This document shows, piece by piece, positions 8,165-16,855 of a stretch of 64,000 nucleotides of DNA. A program made the position numbers and the translations under genes. The stretch comes from Caballeronia glebae. GTDB taxonomy: Bacteria; Pseudomonadota; Gammaproteobacteria; Burkholderiales; Burkholderiaceae. The notes under the pieces are model-generated. The model saw only the letters and a program-made list of their open reading frames with translations, was not told where the DNA came from and ran no database searches. Location: contig NZ_FCOJ02000007.1 of assembly GCF_001545035.1 (NCBI RefSeq), forward strand, positions 1-64,000, given 5' to 3'. Each line of letters opens with the position of its first letter. Within the stretch, counting starts at the first letter, position 1.

Positions 8165-9868
8165 ATGGAAAGAGTGCCGAACACTTCAGCAACGATCGAA
8201 ACGGATGCGATCTCGCTTGATCGACGTAAATTTCTCGGCCAAAGCGTGGGCGCGCTGGCCGGGCTGTCCGCCCTTTCGCTGCCGGCGTTCGCCACCGACG
8301 CGAACGCTCCGGCAGCGGCGCAGGGCAAGCGCTCGGGCGTCGTGGTGGTCGGCATGTCGCAGGAACCGACTGCGTTCAATCCGCTGATGCCGGGCGTCGA
8401 GTGCGATGAGGTAATCTGGACGAACGTGTTCAGCACGCTCTGGACGGCCGAGCCGGACGGCTCGCTGCGGCCCGATCTCGCTATCGAGATCCCGACCGAA
8501 GCAAACGGTGGTATCGCCGACGGCGGCAAGACATGGACCGTCAAGCTGCGCAGCGACGTGCTCTGGCACGACGGCACCAAATTCACCGCCGACGACGTCA
8601 AATACTCGATCGAACTGATCAGCGCGCCAGGCTTCCGATCGCGCGCGCGCATCGGTCACAGCCTCGTCAAAGAAATCGTCGTCAAGGGCCCGTTCGAGAT
8701 TACATGGCACATGGAACGCGCCTATTCGCCGTATTTCGCGCTCCTCGCCAACACACAAATGGTGCCGAAGCACATCCTCGGCAAAGCCGCCGATCCGAAC
8801 ACTGCGCCCTTCAACAACGCGCCGGTCGGCACAGGTCCGTTCAAATGGGGCACGCGCACGCCCGGCGACAACATCACGCTGATCGCCAACGAGCGCTATT
8901 ACGGCAAGGGGCCGTTCCTAGAGAAGGTTGTGCTGAAGTACATCCCGGATCTGACCGCGCTCTATACGCAGTTCCGCACCGGCCAGGTGGACTTCGTGCC
9001 CGTGCCTGGCATTCCGGCGAACTACTATCAGGAAGCGTCGAAGCTGCCGGGCCGCAAGATCGCGCTGTCGACCAACGGCAATCTCGAAGTCGTGATGCCC
9101 AATCTCGACAACAAGGCGTTCGCCGACAGGGCTGTGCGTCAGGCGCTGTACACGGCGCTCGACAAGCAGGCGATTATCGACGCGATCTACTACGGCGTCA
9201 TGAAGCCGACCGAGTCGTTCATGCCGATGGAATCGTGGTCCTACTTCCCCGGCCTTCCGAAGCAGACCAAAAACGTCGCGGCAGCCAACAAGATGCTCGA
9301 TGCGGCCGGCTGGATGAAAGGCTCGAACGGCATGCGCAGCAAGAACGGCGTGCCGCTCGAATTCAACATGTCGACGACTACGGGCAACGTGCTGCGCGAG
9401 CAGTGCCAGCAACTGATCATGCAGGACTGGCAGGAGATCGGCGTGTCGATGAAGATCAAGAACATGCCGGCCGCGATCATCTGGGGCGAGTTCTACTCGC
9501 GCTCGCAGTTCCAGTCGCTGCTGGTCGGCACGTCGTTCCGCACCGGCGCCGATCCCGATCCTGCCAACCGCTTCAGTTCCGGCGCGATCCCACTGAAAGG
9601 CGGCAGCGGCGGCAACTACATGCAATGGTCCAACCCCGCCGCCGACAAGCTGATGGCCGAAGGCGAGGCAACCTTCGATCAAGCCAGGCGCAAGGAGATC
9701 TACCGCCAGTTGCAGATCATCGTGCGCGAGGAGTTGCCGATCCTGCCGCTCTTCCAGTACTCGGTCATCGAAGGCATGAAAGACAACCTGCTCGGTTATC
9801 GCCCGAATGTGAACCAGCGGCAGAACTGCTGGAACATGAACGAGTGGTCATGGAAAAAGAAAGTCTGA
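8165..9868 (+). CDS. Peptide/opine-type ABC transporter substrate-binding protein
   Basis: 567-residue periplasmic protein of the DppA/OppA family (SBP_bac_5). A twin-arginine-like signal is seen near residue 20 (LDRRKFLGQ, then hydrophobic GALAGLSALSLPAFA). The mature part has the family landmarks DGKTWTVKLRSDVLWHDGTK (Gly-Gly variant before it), FTADDVKYSIELI, PVGTGPFKW and ADRAVRQALYTALDKQAI. ATG 8165 is preferred over TTG 8162, with GGAGAG at 8154-8159. It starts an operon with two permeases and is divergent from the regulator, RidA, oxidase and ATPase genes, so the whole set probably handles one amine-containing solute. Confidence 0.88.
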   Translation: MERVPNTSATIETDAISLDRRKFLGQSVGALAGLSALSLPAFATDANAPAAAQGKRSGVVVVGMSQEPTAFNPLMPGVECDEVIWTNVFSTLWTAEPDGSLRPDLAIEIPTEANGGIADGGKTWTVKLRSDVLWHDGTKFTADDVKYSIELISAPGFRSRARIGHSLVKEIVVKGPFEITWHMERAYSPYFALLANTQMVPKHILGKAADPNTAPFNNAPVGTGPFKWGTRTPGDNITLIANERYYGKGPFLEKVVLKYIPDLTALYTQFRTGQVDFVPVPGIPANYYQEASKLPGRKIALSTNGNLEVVMPNLDNKAFADRAVRQALYTALDKQAIIDAIYYGVMKPTESFMPMESWSYFPGLPKQTKNVAAANKMLDAAGWMKGSNGMRSKNGVPLEFNMSTTTGNVLREQCQQLIMQDWQEIGVSMKIKNMPAAIIWGEFYSRSQFQSLLVGTSFRTGADPDPANRFSSGAIPLKGGSGGNYMQWSNPAADKLMAEGEATFDQARRKEIYRQLQIIVREELPILPLFQYSVIEGMKDNLLGYRPNVNQRQNCWNMNEWSWKKKV

Positions 9869-9904
9869 ACATCGATTCCTGAAAGACCACAGAGAACCGC
9901 ACTT

Positions 9905-10861
9905 ATGCTGCCCTTCCTTGCACGCCGCGCGATCCACTCGGTGGTGCTGCTGCTGATCGTTTCGGTCATCGGGTTCGTCATCCTGCATCTCGCGCCGGGC
10001 GGCCCGCTTTCGCAGTTCGCGGCCTCCGGCGACATGAGTCAGGCCGATCTCGACCGTCTGTCGGCACAGCTCGGCCTGGACCGGCCGCTGCCGATCCAGT
10101 ATGTCGAGTGGCTATTGCGCATGGTCAAGGGCGACTGGGGCGTGTCCTATCGCGATCAGCAAGCGGTCACGTCGATCATCGCGTCGCATATCGGCGCGAC
10201 CCTCGAACTGATGTTCTGCTCCACCTTGCTGGCGATGTTGATCGGCGCCTGCATCGGCATTCTCGGCGCGGTGCGGCGTTATTCGCTGTTCGATTCGATC
10301 GCCACGGTCGGCACGATGATCGCGCTGTCCATTCCAACGTTCTGGTTCGGAATCGTCGTCATCTATGTGTTCGCCGTGCATCTGAACTGGCTTCCCGCCG
10401 GCAACCGCATGACCGAAGGAGATGGCTCGTTCTTCGATTACGTGCATCATCTGATCGGGCCGTGCGTGGTGCTCGCGCTGGTGACGACCGCGGTCTGGAG
10501 CCGCTACATGCGCTCTTCGATGCTCGAAGTGATCAACCAGGATTACATCCGTACCGCGCGCGCCAAGGGCGTGCCCGAATCACAGATCGTGCTGCGTCAC
10601 GCGCTGCGCAACGCGCTGTTGCCGATGATCACCATCACCGGGCTGCACGTGCCGACGCTCTTGTCCGGCGCGCTCGTGACCGAGACGGTGTTCACATGGC
10701 CGGGCATCGGCCGCCTCTTCTTCGATTCCATTAGCTACCGCGACTATCCGACCGTGATGGGCATCCTGATGTTCAGCGCCGTGCTCGTGCTGCTTGGCAA
10801 CCTGATCGCCGATCTGCTGTACGGTTTCGCGGATCCCCGCATTGCCGGCGACCGACGATGA
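9905..10861 (+). CDS. ABC transporter permease, DppB type
   Basis: 318-residue inner-membrane permease with six predicted helices. The N-terminal helix (SVVLLLIVSVIGFVILHLAP) is followed by GGPLSQFA, the hallmark of DppB/OppB/GsiC permeases, and the EAA loop reads YIRTARAKGVPESQIVLRHA, the contact for the ATPase. The C-terminus FADPRIAGDRR is typical. It lies 36 bases after the binding protein and overlaps the next permease by 4 bases (ATGA), indicating translational coupling. Confidence 0.92.
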   Translation: MLPFLARRAIHSVVLLLIVSVIGFVILHLAPGGPLSQFAASGDMSQADLDRLSAQLGLDRPLPIQYVEWLLRMVKGDWGVSYRDQQAVTSIIASHIGATLELMFCSTLLAMLIGACIGILGAVRRYSLFDSIATVGTMIALSIPTFWFGIVVIYVFAVHLNWLPAGNRMTEGDGSFFDYVHHLIGPCVVLALVTTAVWSRYMRSSMLEVINQDYIRTARAKGVPESQIVLRHALRNALLPMITITGLHVPTLLSGALVTETVFTWPGIGRLFFDSISYRDYPTVMGILMFSAVLVLLGNLIADLLYGFADPRIAGDRR

Positions 10862-11754
10862 GAGAGACATCCACCGTGGCCACCGAACCGTCCGTCGCAA
10901 ACCCGAGTAAAGGCGTGGGCATGAGCCCGGCGCTGCGCCGCTTCTGCCGTCACAAACTGGCGATTTTCGGCGCGCTCTCCATCGTGCTGATGGTGCTCGC
11001 GTGCGTGGCCGGCCCGTCGCTGCTCGCCTATACCGACACCTACATCGACATCCGGCATCGGCTGATGCCGCCGCTCTCGGGCGCACACATTCTCGGCACT
11101 GATCCGCTCGGCCGCGACGTGCTCGCGCGTCTGCTGATGGCCGGCCGCATTTCGCTATCGATCGGCTTCTTCGCGATGTCGATCAGCATGGTGATAGGCG
11201 TGGGCGTGGGGCTGATCGCCGGATACTTCGGCGGCTTCGTCGGCAATGCGCTGATGCGTCTGGTCGACGGCGTGCTGTGCTTTCCGTCGATCTTCCTGCT
11301 GCTGGCGATCTCCGCGATCATCTCCCCGTCCGTTCCGTCGATCGTCTTTCTCATCGCGATCACGACGTGGATGGAAGTCGCACGCGTCGTCGAAGCGCAG
11401 ATCCGCTCGCTGAAAACGCGTGACTTCGCGCTCGCCGCGCTGTCGATGGGCTCGTCGCACTCGCGCATCATGTTCCGCGAGCTGTTGCCGAACGCGGCCG
11501 CGCCGATCGTCGTCGCCGCGACGCTGAACGTTGCCTACGCGATGCTCGCGGAAAGCTACATCTCGTTTCTCGGCTTCGGCATCCAGCCGCCCACGCCGAG
11601 CTGGGGAAACATGCTGGACAACGCGCAGACGTATCTGACGAGCGCGCCGTGGCTCGCCATCGTTCCCGGCCTCGCGATCACGCTGGCCGTGACGAGCTTC
11701 AACTTCGTCGGCGACGGCCTGAGAGACGCGCTTGATCCTCGAAATGAGACGTAG
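10858..11754 (+). CDS. ABC transporter permease, DppC type
   Basis: 298-residue partner permease. Landmarks are HILGTDPLGRDVLARLL near residue 78, typical of DppC/OppC/GsiD, the EAA loop DFALAALSMGSSHSRIMFRE and the PPTPSWGNML loop before the last helix. The product ends LRDALDPRNET. Its start overlaps the upstream permease (ATGA). It is the last gene of the plus-strand arm; no ATPase follows, since the fused ATPase is encoded on the opposite strand at 3524-5326. Confidence 0.92.
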   Translation: MRETSTVATEPSVANPSKGVGMSPALRRFCRHKLAIFGALSIVLMVLACVAGPSLLAYTDTYIDIRHRLMPPLSGAHILGTDPLGRDVLARLLMAGRISLSIGFFAMSISMVIGVGVGLIAGYFGGFVGNALMRLVDGVLCFPSIFLLLAISAIISPSVPSIVFLIAITTWMEVARVVEAQIRSLKTRDFALAALSMGSSHSRIMFRELLPNAAAPIVVAATLNVAYAMLAESYISFLGFGIQPPTPSWGNMLDNAQTYLTSAPWLAIVPGLAITLAVTSFNFVGDGLRDALDPRNET

Positions 11755-12334
11755 GGCCGCAACGTTCGATCTGTGCGGAGCTGCGATCGACGCGCTTGCC
11801 ATGCTGTAGCATTCGGCGCTTCTTCGGCAGACGATAGATGCGCAAACGCACTTTTCAAACGACGTCTGCTGGCCGAGCCCTGCCTCGTAGCAAATGCTGT
11901 CGCCTCGGCCTTTGCCGCCGTTCGGGTATCGACCTTCATGCGGCTGCTCCAAGTTCCTTTCCTGTTCTTCGAAGCGTCGCCAGCGCGAAAGTCGGGCGTG
12001 CTGACGCGCATGCGAGCCCTCGGCCGTTGCTGTCGTCCAGTCTGTCGCATTCGCAGGTCCTGCATCAATGTAAAGCGCACGCTTGCGATCCCGATGGAAT
12101 CGGCTGCACGGATGGGCGGCATGCACTACCGTCGAGCGATGCAACGATCCGAGCTAGCAGATTTGCGTTTCTGCGCCGCGCCCGCTGCGCTGACTACATT
12201 GCGCACCGATGCAAGTTTCGTTCAGTCTTGTCGCGGCCGTCGTCGCGGATGTCGCGCTCGTGCCGTCGGGCGAAGCGCGTCGCGGCAGCATCGGTTTGGA
12301 GCAATGGCTGCAACGCGCGCACGCATGATGTGAC
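11755..12334. other. Long convergent intergenic region
   Basis: About 580 bases between a plus-strand permease and a minus-strand TRAP gene. The open frames here have no ribosome binding site or recognisable product. It contains repeat copy B (11906-11980) and ends in a strong hairpin (12335-12356). The stretch after the repeat (GCGAAAGTCGGGCGTGCTGA onward) resembles nothing I know; it may be decayed coding DNA. Confidence 0.5.
11906..11980. repeat. Dispersed intergenic repeat, copy B
   Basis: Begins CTCGGCCTTTGCCG, with TTCATGCGGCTGCTCCA in the middle and CTGTTCTTCG near the end; matches the block at 3426-3500 along its length in the same orientation. As with copy A, it lies downstream of a plus-strand gene and between converging operons, so it may act in or after the 3' end of transcripts. 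Confidence 0.6.
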
Positions 12335-12356
12335 GAAGGGCGCTTTCGCGCCCTTC
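12335..12356. terminator. Hairpin between convergent operons, possible terminator
   Basis: GAAGGGCGC, a TTTC loop and GCGCCCTTC form a perfect 9-bp stem ending 26 bases from the dctM stop codon. On the plus strand it is followed by TTGT only, and on the minus strand no T run follows, so it is a weak classical terminator; position favours ending the minus-strand TRAP operon. Confidence 0.5.
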
Positions 12357-12382
12357 TTGTCCGAAGTAAAGCAAACAACCGC

Positions 12383-13654
12383 TTACTTCGCGCCCAGCAA
12401 ATGCGGCAGAAACTGCGGGATATGCGGGAAGAAGATGATCAGCAGCAGATCGATCACCAGCGCGAAGATGAACGGAAGAATCGCGCGTGTCGCCTTCTCC
12501 ACCGACACTCCGCCGATCGACGCCGCCGTGAAGAGACAAAAGCCTATCGGCGGCAGATTGATACCGATAGCCGAGTTGATCAGCACGATCACGCCGAACA
12601 CGACCGGATCGATGTGCATCTGCACGACGAGCGGCAGGAACACCGGAATCACCACCGCGATGCTTGAGATCGTTTCGAGCACGGTATGCGCCGCGATGAG
12701 GAACAGGTTGATCAGGATCAGCAGCACGATCGCGCTCGTGGTGATCGCGAGAAAACTGTTCGCTACATGCAGCGGAATCTGCGCTTCGATCAGGTAGCGC
12801 CCGAGCACGAACGCAAGCCCGAGCAGGAACGAGACACGCGTGGTGTTCACCGAAGTTCTCACCAGAATGTCCTTGAAATGCGAGAGCTTGAGCGTGCGGA
12901 AGACGAATGCGCTCACCAGCGTCACATAGACCGCCGCGACCACGCCCGCCTCGACCGGCGTGAAGATGCCGCCGAGGATGCCGCCCAGAATGATGACCGG
13001 CGTGAGCAGCGCCCAGAACGCCTCGCGGAAAGTCGTCCACAGCTTGCGCCCATCGAACGGCTCGACTGCGCTGTAGCCCTTCTTCACCGCGGTCACGTAA
13101 TTAACGATCATGAACGACACGACCACCAGCAGCATCGGAACAATGCCGGCGATGAACATCGTGCCGACCGATACGTTCGCCGTATACGCATAGACGAGCA
13201 TGCTCATCGACACGGGAGAGAGCAGCCCGAGCGAACCCGCCGCCGATTGCAGCGCCACCGCGAACGCGCGGTTATAGCCCTTCTTCACCATGCCGGGAAT
13301 CATCACCGAGCCGATCGCGGCAGTGTCGGCCGTCGCCGAGCCGGAAAGGTCCGCGAAGAACATGCTCGCGACGATCGTTACCTGACCGATGCCACCGCGC
13401 ATGAATCCCACCAGCGCCTGCGAAAATTCGATGATGCGCTTCGACACGCCGCCCGAATCCATGATCGCGCCCGTCAGCATGAAGAACGGAATGGCGAGCA
13501 GGCCGACGTTGTTGAGGTTCGAAAACAGTTGCTGCGGAATCACGAGCAGCGACGTGCCGTTGATCGACAGCGCGAGCGTCGCCGCAATGCCGATGCAGAT
13601 GGCCACCGGCACGCCGAGCCCGAGCAGCCCCGCTCCAAAAGCGATTGCCCACAT
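12383..13654 (-). CDS. dctM: TRAP transporter large permease DctM
   Basis: 423-residue inner-membrane protein of the TRAP DctM family with about twelve helices. Seen motifs: the N-terminal GLGVPVAICIGIAATLAL, IPFFMLTGAIMDSGGVSKRI and FADLSGSATADTAAIGSVMI, the last being the conserved Na+-binding/transport signature of the family. The start at 13654 is chosen because AGGAAG is correctly spaced before it and because it lies 10 bases after the DctQ stop; the longer frame overlaps DctQ. It works with DctQ and DctP to import a carboxylate with Na+. Confidence 0.92.
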   Translation of the reverse strand: MWAIAFGAGLLGLGVPVAICIGIAATLALSINGTSLLVIPQQLFSNLNNVGLLAIPFFMLTGAIMDSGGVSKRIIEFSQALVGFMRGGIGQVTIVASMFFADLSGSATADTAAIGSVMIPGMVKKGYNRAFAVALQSAAGSLGLLSPVSMSMLVYAYTANVSVGTMFIAGIVPMLLVVVSFMIVNYVTAVKKGYSAVEPFDGRKLWTTFREAFWALLTPVIILGGILGGIFTPVEAGVVAAVYVTLVSAFVFRTLKLSHFKDILVRTSVNTTRVSFLLGLAFVLGRYLIEAQIPLHVANSFLAITTSAIVLLILINLFLIAAHTVLETISSIAVVIPVFLPLVVQMHIDPVVFGVIVLINSAIGINLPPIGFCLFTAASIGGVSVEKATRAILPFIFALVIDLLLIIFFPHIPQFLPHLLGAK

Positions 13655-13664
13655 GATTTTCTTC

Positions 13665-14255
13665 CTAGAGATGTTCGGACACGCCCTCGACGAGCGTGGC
13701 GTCGGTCTGCGTCTGCGGCGCGAGATGCGAGACGGCGATCCGCACCAGCGAATGAAACGCGAGCAGCGCGCCACACACCGGAATCGAGAGATACGGATAG
13801 ACCATCGAGATCGGAATCGACGCGGCGGTTTCGGTGCCCATCAGCGCGAGCATGTCGGTGCCGTACAGGACGAACACTGCGCCGAGCGCAAGGATCGCGC
13901 AATCCGTGAAGTCCTTGAGCAGCGGCGCGAACGCGGCCGGCGCGCGATCGGCCAGCACGCGCACTTCCGGATGCGCGCGCAGCTTCACGCCGGCCGCGGC
14001 GCCGAGGCACGTGAGCCACACGAACAGATACGCCGACACCTCGTCGGACCACGATAGCGAATCGTGCAGCACGAAGCGGAAGATCACCCCGAGCCCCGCG
14101 ACGATCACCGCCCCGAGCAAGAGGCAGCTACAGACGAACAGATTGATCTTCAGCACGATGCCGTCAACGAACATCAAGCCGCGCGCGAGCTTTTCCATGC
14201 GTGTCGCCTCCCGTGGTGCCTGGGTTGTGCGGTGGCCGTCGTTCGCATCCGTCAT
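13665..14255 (-). CDS. dctQ: TRAP transporter small permease DctQ
   Basis: 196-residue membrane protein with four helices. The family motif LSWSDEVSAYLFVWLTCLGA lies at about residues 65-84, followed by GVKLRAHPEVRVL. ATG 14255 overlaps the DctP stop by 4 bases (ATGA), giving coupling; a second Met (MEKLARG, 19 residues later) is possible but less well placed. Confidence 0.88.
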   Translation of the reverse strand: MTDANDGHRTTQAPREATRMEKLARGLMFVDGIVLKINLFVCSCLLLGAVIVAGLGVIFRFVLHDSLSWSDEVSAYLFVWLTCLGAAAGVKLRAHPEVRVLADRAPAAFAPLLKDFTDCAILALGAVFVLYGTDMLALMGTETAASIPISMVYPYLSIPVCGALLAFHSLVRIAVSHLAPQTQTDATLVEGVSEHL

Positions 14256-15286
14256 TTCGATGCGACCGCCGGCGCCTGCTTGGCCGTGTTGATCTCCTGA
14301 TACAGCGCCGGGCCATCCGGAATCTTGCCGATGAGTTCGTCGCGCGCGGACTTGGTGGCTTGCGCCCACGGCGCGGTATCGACCATCGTGACCTGGATGC
14401 CCTTCGCTTTCATCGAAGCGATCGCAGCGTCGTATTCGCGCTTGTATTCCTTGAGATCGAAGTCCGCGGCGATCTTCGCCGAGTCCTGGAACGCTTTCTG
14501 ATCGGCGGGCGAGAGCTTGTCCCACGAGCTCTTGCTCATCGCCAGCACGACCGGAAGATAGTTCACGCGCGTCACGTAGAAGTGCTTGGCGACGTCGGAG
14601 AACTTGTCCTGCACGAACTGCTCGGGCGAGGTATCGGCGCCATCGACGAGACCTTGCGACAGCGCAAGAAACAACTGGTTGTAGGCGAGCGGCGTCGGAT
14701 TCGCGCCGAGCGCCTTGTAGCCCGCGATATAGCCCGGACTCTGCATCACGCGCACCTTGAGATCCTTCATGTCCGCGAGCGACGTGACCGGACGTTTGGT
14801 CGTGAACAGGTTGCGTTCACCGACCGCGAGCCACGTGAGGCCGATCATGTTCACCGGCTTCATCATGTCGAGATACTTGCGGCCGACCGGGCCTTGCAGC
14901 ACGCCGTTCGCCTCGTCCATGCTGGAGAAGAGATACGGCATATCGAAGATCTGCCATTGCTTGATCGTGTTGTCGATCGGCGCCTGCGCGGAAATCATCA
15001 GCTCCTGCGTGCCGGTGCGCAACGCCTGCGTCATCTGCACTTCGCCGCCAAGCTGCGATTGCGGGAACAGTTGAATCTCGACGTGGCCGTGCGTGCGCGC
15101 GGCGACTTCCTTCGCGAACACCTGCGCGGTCAACTGATAGTGATTGTCGGGCGCCAGCGTGTGTCCGAGCTTCATCACGACCTTGTCCTGCGCGCTCGCG
15201 CCAGACGATACCGCCACGCACATCGCGGCGAGCGCCGCGCTCATCGCTACGCGCAGCATGCTCTGCGCTCTGAAAAGCGAACTCAT
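14252..15286 (-). CDS. dctP: TRAP transporter periplasmic binding protein DctP
   Basis: 344-residue solute receptor with a Sec signal peptide (hydrophobic core about residues 12-30, cleavage near SGASA). Family landmarks are KLGHTLAPDNHYQLTAQVFA at the mature N-terminus, LFPQSQLGGEVQMTQALRTG and the central region with VRVMQSPGYIAGYKALGANP, where the first Arg binds the ligand carboxylate. First gene of dctPQM, divergent from a CoA-linked catabolic operon, which suggests the imported acid is the substrate of that operon. The acid is not known. Confidence 0.92.
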   Translation of the reverse strand: MSSLFRAQSMLRVAMSAALAAMCVAVSSGASAQDKVVMKLGHTLAPDNHYQLTAQVFAKEVAARTHGHVEIQLFPQSQLGGEVQMTQALRTGTQELMISAQAPIDNTIKQWQIFDMPYLFSSMDEANGVLQGPVGRKYLDMMKPVNMIGLTWLAVGERNLFTTKRPVTSLADMKDLKVRVMQSPGYIAGYKALGANPTPLAYNQLFLALSQGLVDGADTSPEQFVQDKFSDVAKHFYVTRVNYLPVVLAMSKSSWDKLSPADQKAFQDSAKIAADFDLKEYKREYDAAIASMKAKGIQVTMVDTAPWAQATKSARDELIGKIPDGPALYQEINTAKQAPAVASK

Positions 15287-15431
15287 GTTGTCTCCTTGCT
15301 CGATAGGGATACCGCCCGGCGAGTGCGCCGCATCGTTCGGTGCGAGTGCCCGGTGCGAATGCGGAGCCGGCGGGTTGACGCAAGTATTTGTGATCGCGGC
15401 GATGGTGCGTTAGGACCAGTCGTCGAATTTC

Positions 15432-15487
15432 TTGGACTTTTTTACGCCGCCCTTTCGCATCGCCGGGTCCGATGCAAAAAAGTCCAA
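15432..15487. promoter_or_regulatory. 12-bp perfect inverted repeat between TRAP and CoA operons
   Basis: TTGGACTTTTTT (15432-15443) and AAAAAAGTCCAA (15476-15487) are exact reverse complements, separated by 32 bases, in the 326-base divergent region between dctP (start 15286) and the MaoC gene (start 15613). Centres are 44 bases apart, about four helical turns, so two bound proteins would face the same side. The cluster's AraC-family regulator at 19845 is the obvious candidate. Otherwise the divergent region holds no gene. Confidence 0.6.
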
Positions 15488-15612
15488 AAGATCGCGCGAA
15501 CCGTCCTACCGGTTGAATGAGGCCCCTCTTTAAAGTGACTTCCACGCCGACGATGCGATGTCAGCACGCATCGTTTAGCGATAACCCCAACTCATCACGA
15601 AGAAACATCGAC

Positions 15613-16038
15613 ATGGCCAAACGCCCTCATATGGATTGCTATGCGATCGGCGACACCGCCGATTTCGCCAAGACCGTCTCCGAATACGATATCTATGGCT
15701 TTGCCGGCATCGTCGGCGATTTCTACGCCGTGCATCTCAACGAGGAATATGCGAAGGGCACGCGCTTCGAGAAACGCATCGCGCAGGGCTGCCTGTCGGT
15801 CGGATTTCTCTCCACGGTGATGGGCTACATGGCCGGGAAAGCGCCGAGCCCCGGCGCCGTGTCGTACCGCTACGACATCACCTTCAACGCGCCGGTGTTC
15901 ATCGGCGACACGGTGAGCGCGCGTCTCACGCTCGAAGAAAAGGACGAAGAGCGCAACGTGTGCGTCTTTGCCGCCGACGTGACGCGCCAGGACGGCGTGG
16001 TCGTGGCATCGGGCAAGACCTATCTGAAAGTGCTGTAA
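15613..16038 (+). CDS. MaoC-family (R)-hydratase domain protein 1
   Basis: 141-residue single hot-dog protein of the MaoC/FkbR2 family, which hydrates enoyl-CoA thioesters. The catalytic loop reads FAGIVGDFYAVHLNEEYA, keeping the Asp and His of the hydratase motif though with FYA where N-P is usual. Start 15613 (MAKRPHMDCY) is chosen from family alignment; the frame extends upstream without a better site. It opens a tightly packed operon (gaps of 4 bases or overlaps). With the second MaoC gene at 19236 it may supply hydration steps for different intermediates. Confidence 0.8.
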   Translation: MAKRPHMDCYAIGDTADFAKTVSEYDIYGFAGIVGDFYAVHLNEEYAKGTRFEKRIAQGCLSVGFLSTVMGYMAGKAPSPGAVSYRYDITFNAPVFIGDTVSARLTLEEKDEERNVCVFAADVTRQDGVVVASGKTYLKVL

Positions 16039-16042
16039 CGCC

Positions 16043-16855
16043 ATGACGAACAACACGCTTCCCATTCTCGCCTCGCAGCACGGCGCGCTGCGCCTGCTGA
16101 CGCTCAATCGCGCCGACAAGCTCAATGCGTTCACGCCCGACATGCTCGCGGCGCTCGAAGCCGAAATCGCCGATGCGCTCGCCGACGACGCGACGCGCGT
16201 GATCGCGCTCACCGGCAGCGGCGCGAAGGCTTTCGCCGCGGGCAACGACATCGAGCGCCTCGTGTCGCTCGACGGCGTCTCGGCTTATCGCGACATGGTG
16301 GCCGGCCAGCGCGCGCTGCTGCGTCTGCATGAAAGCGCGAAGCCGACCATCGCGATGGTCAACGGCTACGCGCTCGGCGGCGGCTTCGAACTGGCGCTCG
16401 CGTGCGACTTCATCGTGGCATCGAGCGATGCGAGCTTCGCGTTTCCCGAGATCACCTTGAACACCATGCCCGGCTGGGGCGGCACGCAACTGGCCGTCGC
16501 CAAGATGGGGCTCGCGTGCGCGAAACGCTTCGTGCTGAGCGGCAGGCGCTTTTCCGCGCGCGAGTGCGAGGCGTTCGGCTTCATCCACGAAATCGCCGCG
16601 CCCGAGAAGCTGTTCGATACCGTGCGCGCGTTCGCCGACACCCTCGCCTCCTACGATCCGTTCGCGGCCGAGATGGCCAAGCGCGCGCTGAATCGCGCGG
16701 GCGAATTGCCCTTGTCCGCCGGACTCGACTTCGAGGCCGCGCAATACGCCGTGAATTTTTCGAGCGAAGGCGCGCGCGCGGGCCTGCGGCACTTCGTGGA
16801 ACGCAAACGTGCGCGCCGCGCCGCGCAAGCCGACACCGCACCGGTCACGCCATGA
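16043..16855 (+). CDS. Enoyl-CoA hydratase/isomerase (crotonase family)
   Basis: 270-residue crotonase-fold enzyme acting on acyl-CoA. The oxyanion-hole segments are seen in GAKAFAAGNDIERL and GYALGGGFELALACDFIVAS; the catalytic Glu region reads FAFPEITLNTMPGWGGTQ, where one acid of the classic hydratase pair is kept (PEI) and the second position is Gly-rich, so hydratase activity is likely but not certain. The stop overlaps the start of the acyl-CoA dehydrogenase gene (ATGA). Its place between MaoC and dehydrogenase genes suggests a short beta-oxidation-like route. Confidence 0.85.
   Translation: MTNNTLPILASQHGALRLLTLNRADKLNAFTPDMLAALEAEIADALADDATRVIALTGSGAKAFAAGNDIERLVSLDGVSAYRDMVAGQRALLRLHESAKPTIAMVNGYALGGGFELALACDFIVASSDASFAFPEITLNTMPGWGGTQLAVAKMGLACAKRFVLSGRRFSARECEAFGFIHEIAAPEKLFDTVRAFADTLASYDPFAAEMAKRALNRAGELPLSAGLDFEAAQYAVNFSSEGARAGLRHFVERKRARRAAQADTAPVTP

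Noticed and set aside
12686-13909. 407-codon plus-strand, extremely charged frame
   Set aside because: Antisense of dctM/dctQ; membrane-helix codons read backwards give Arg/Glu/Asp/Gln-rich nonsense.
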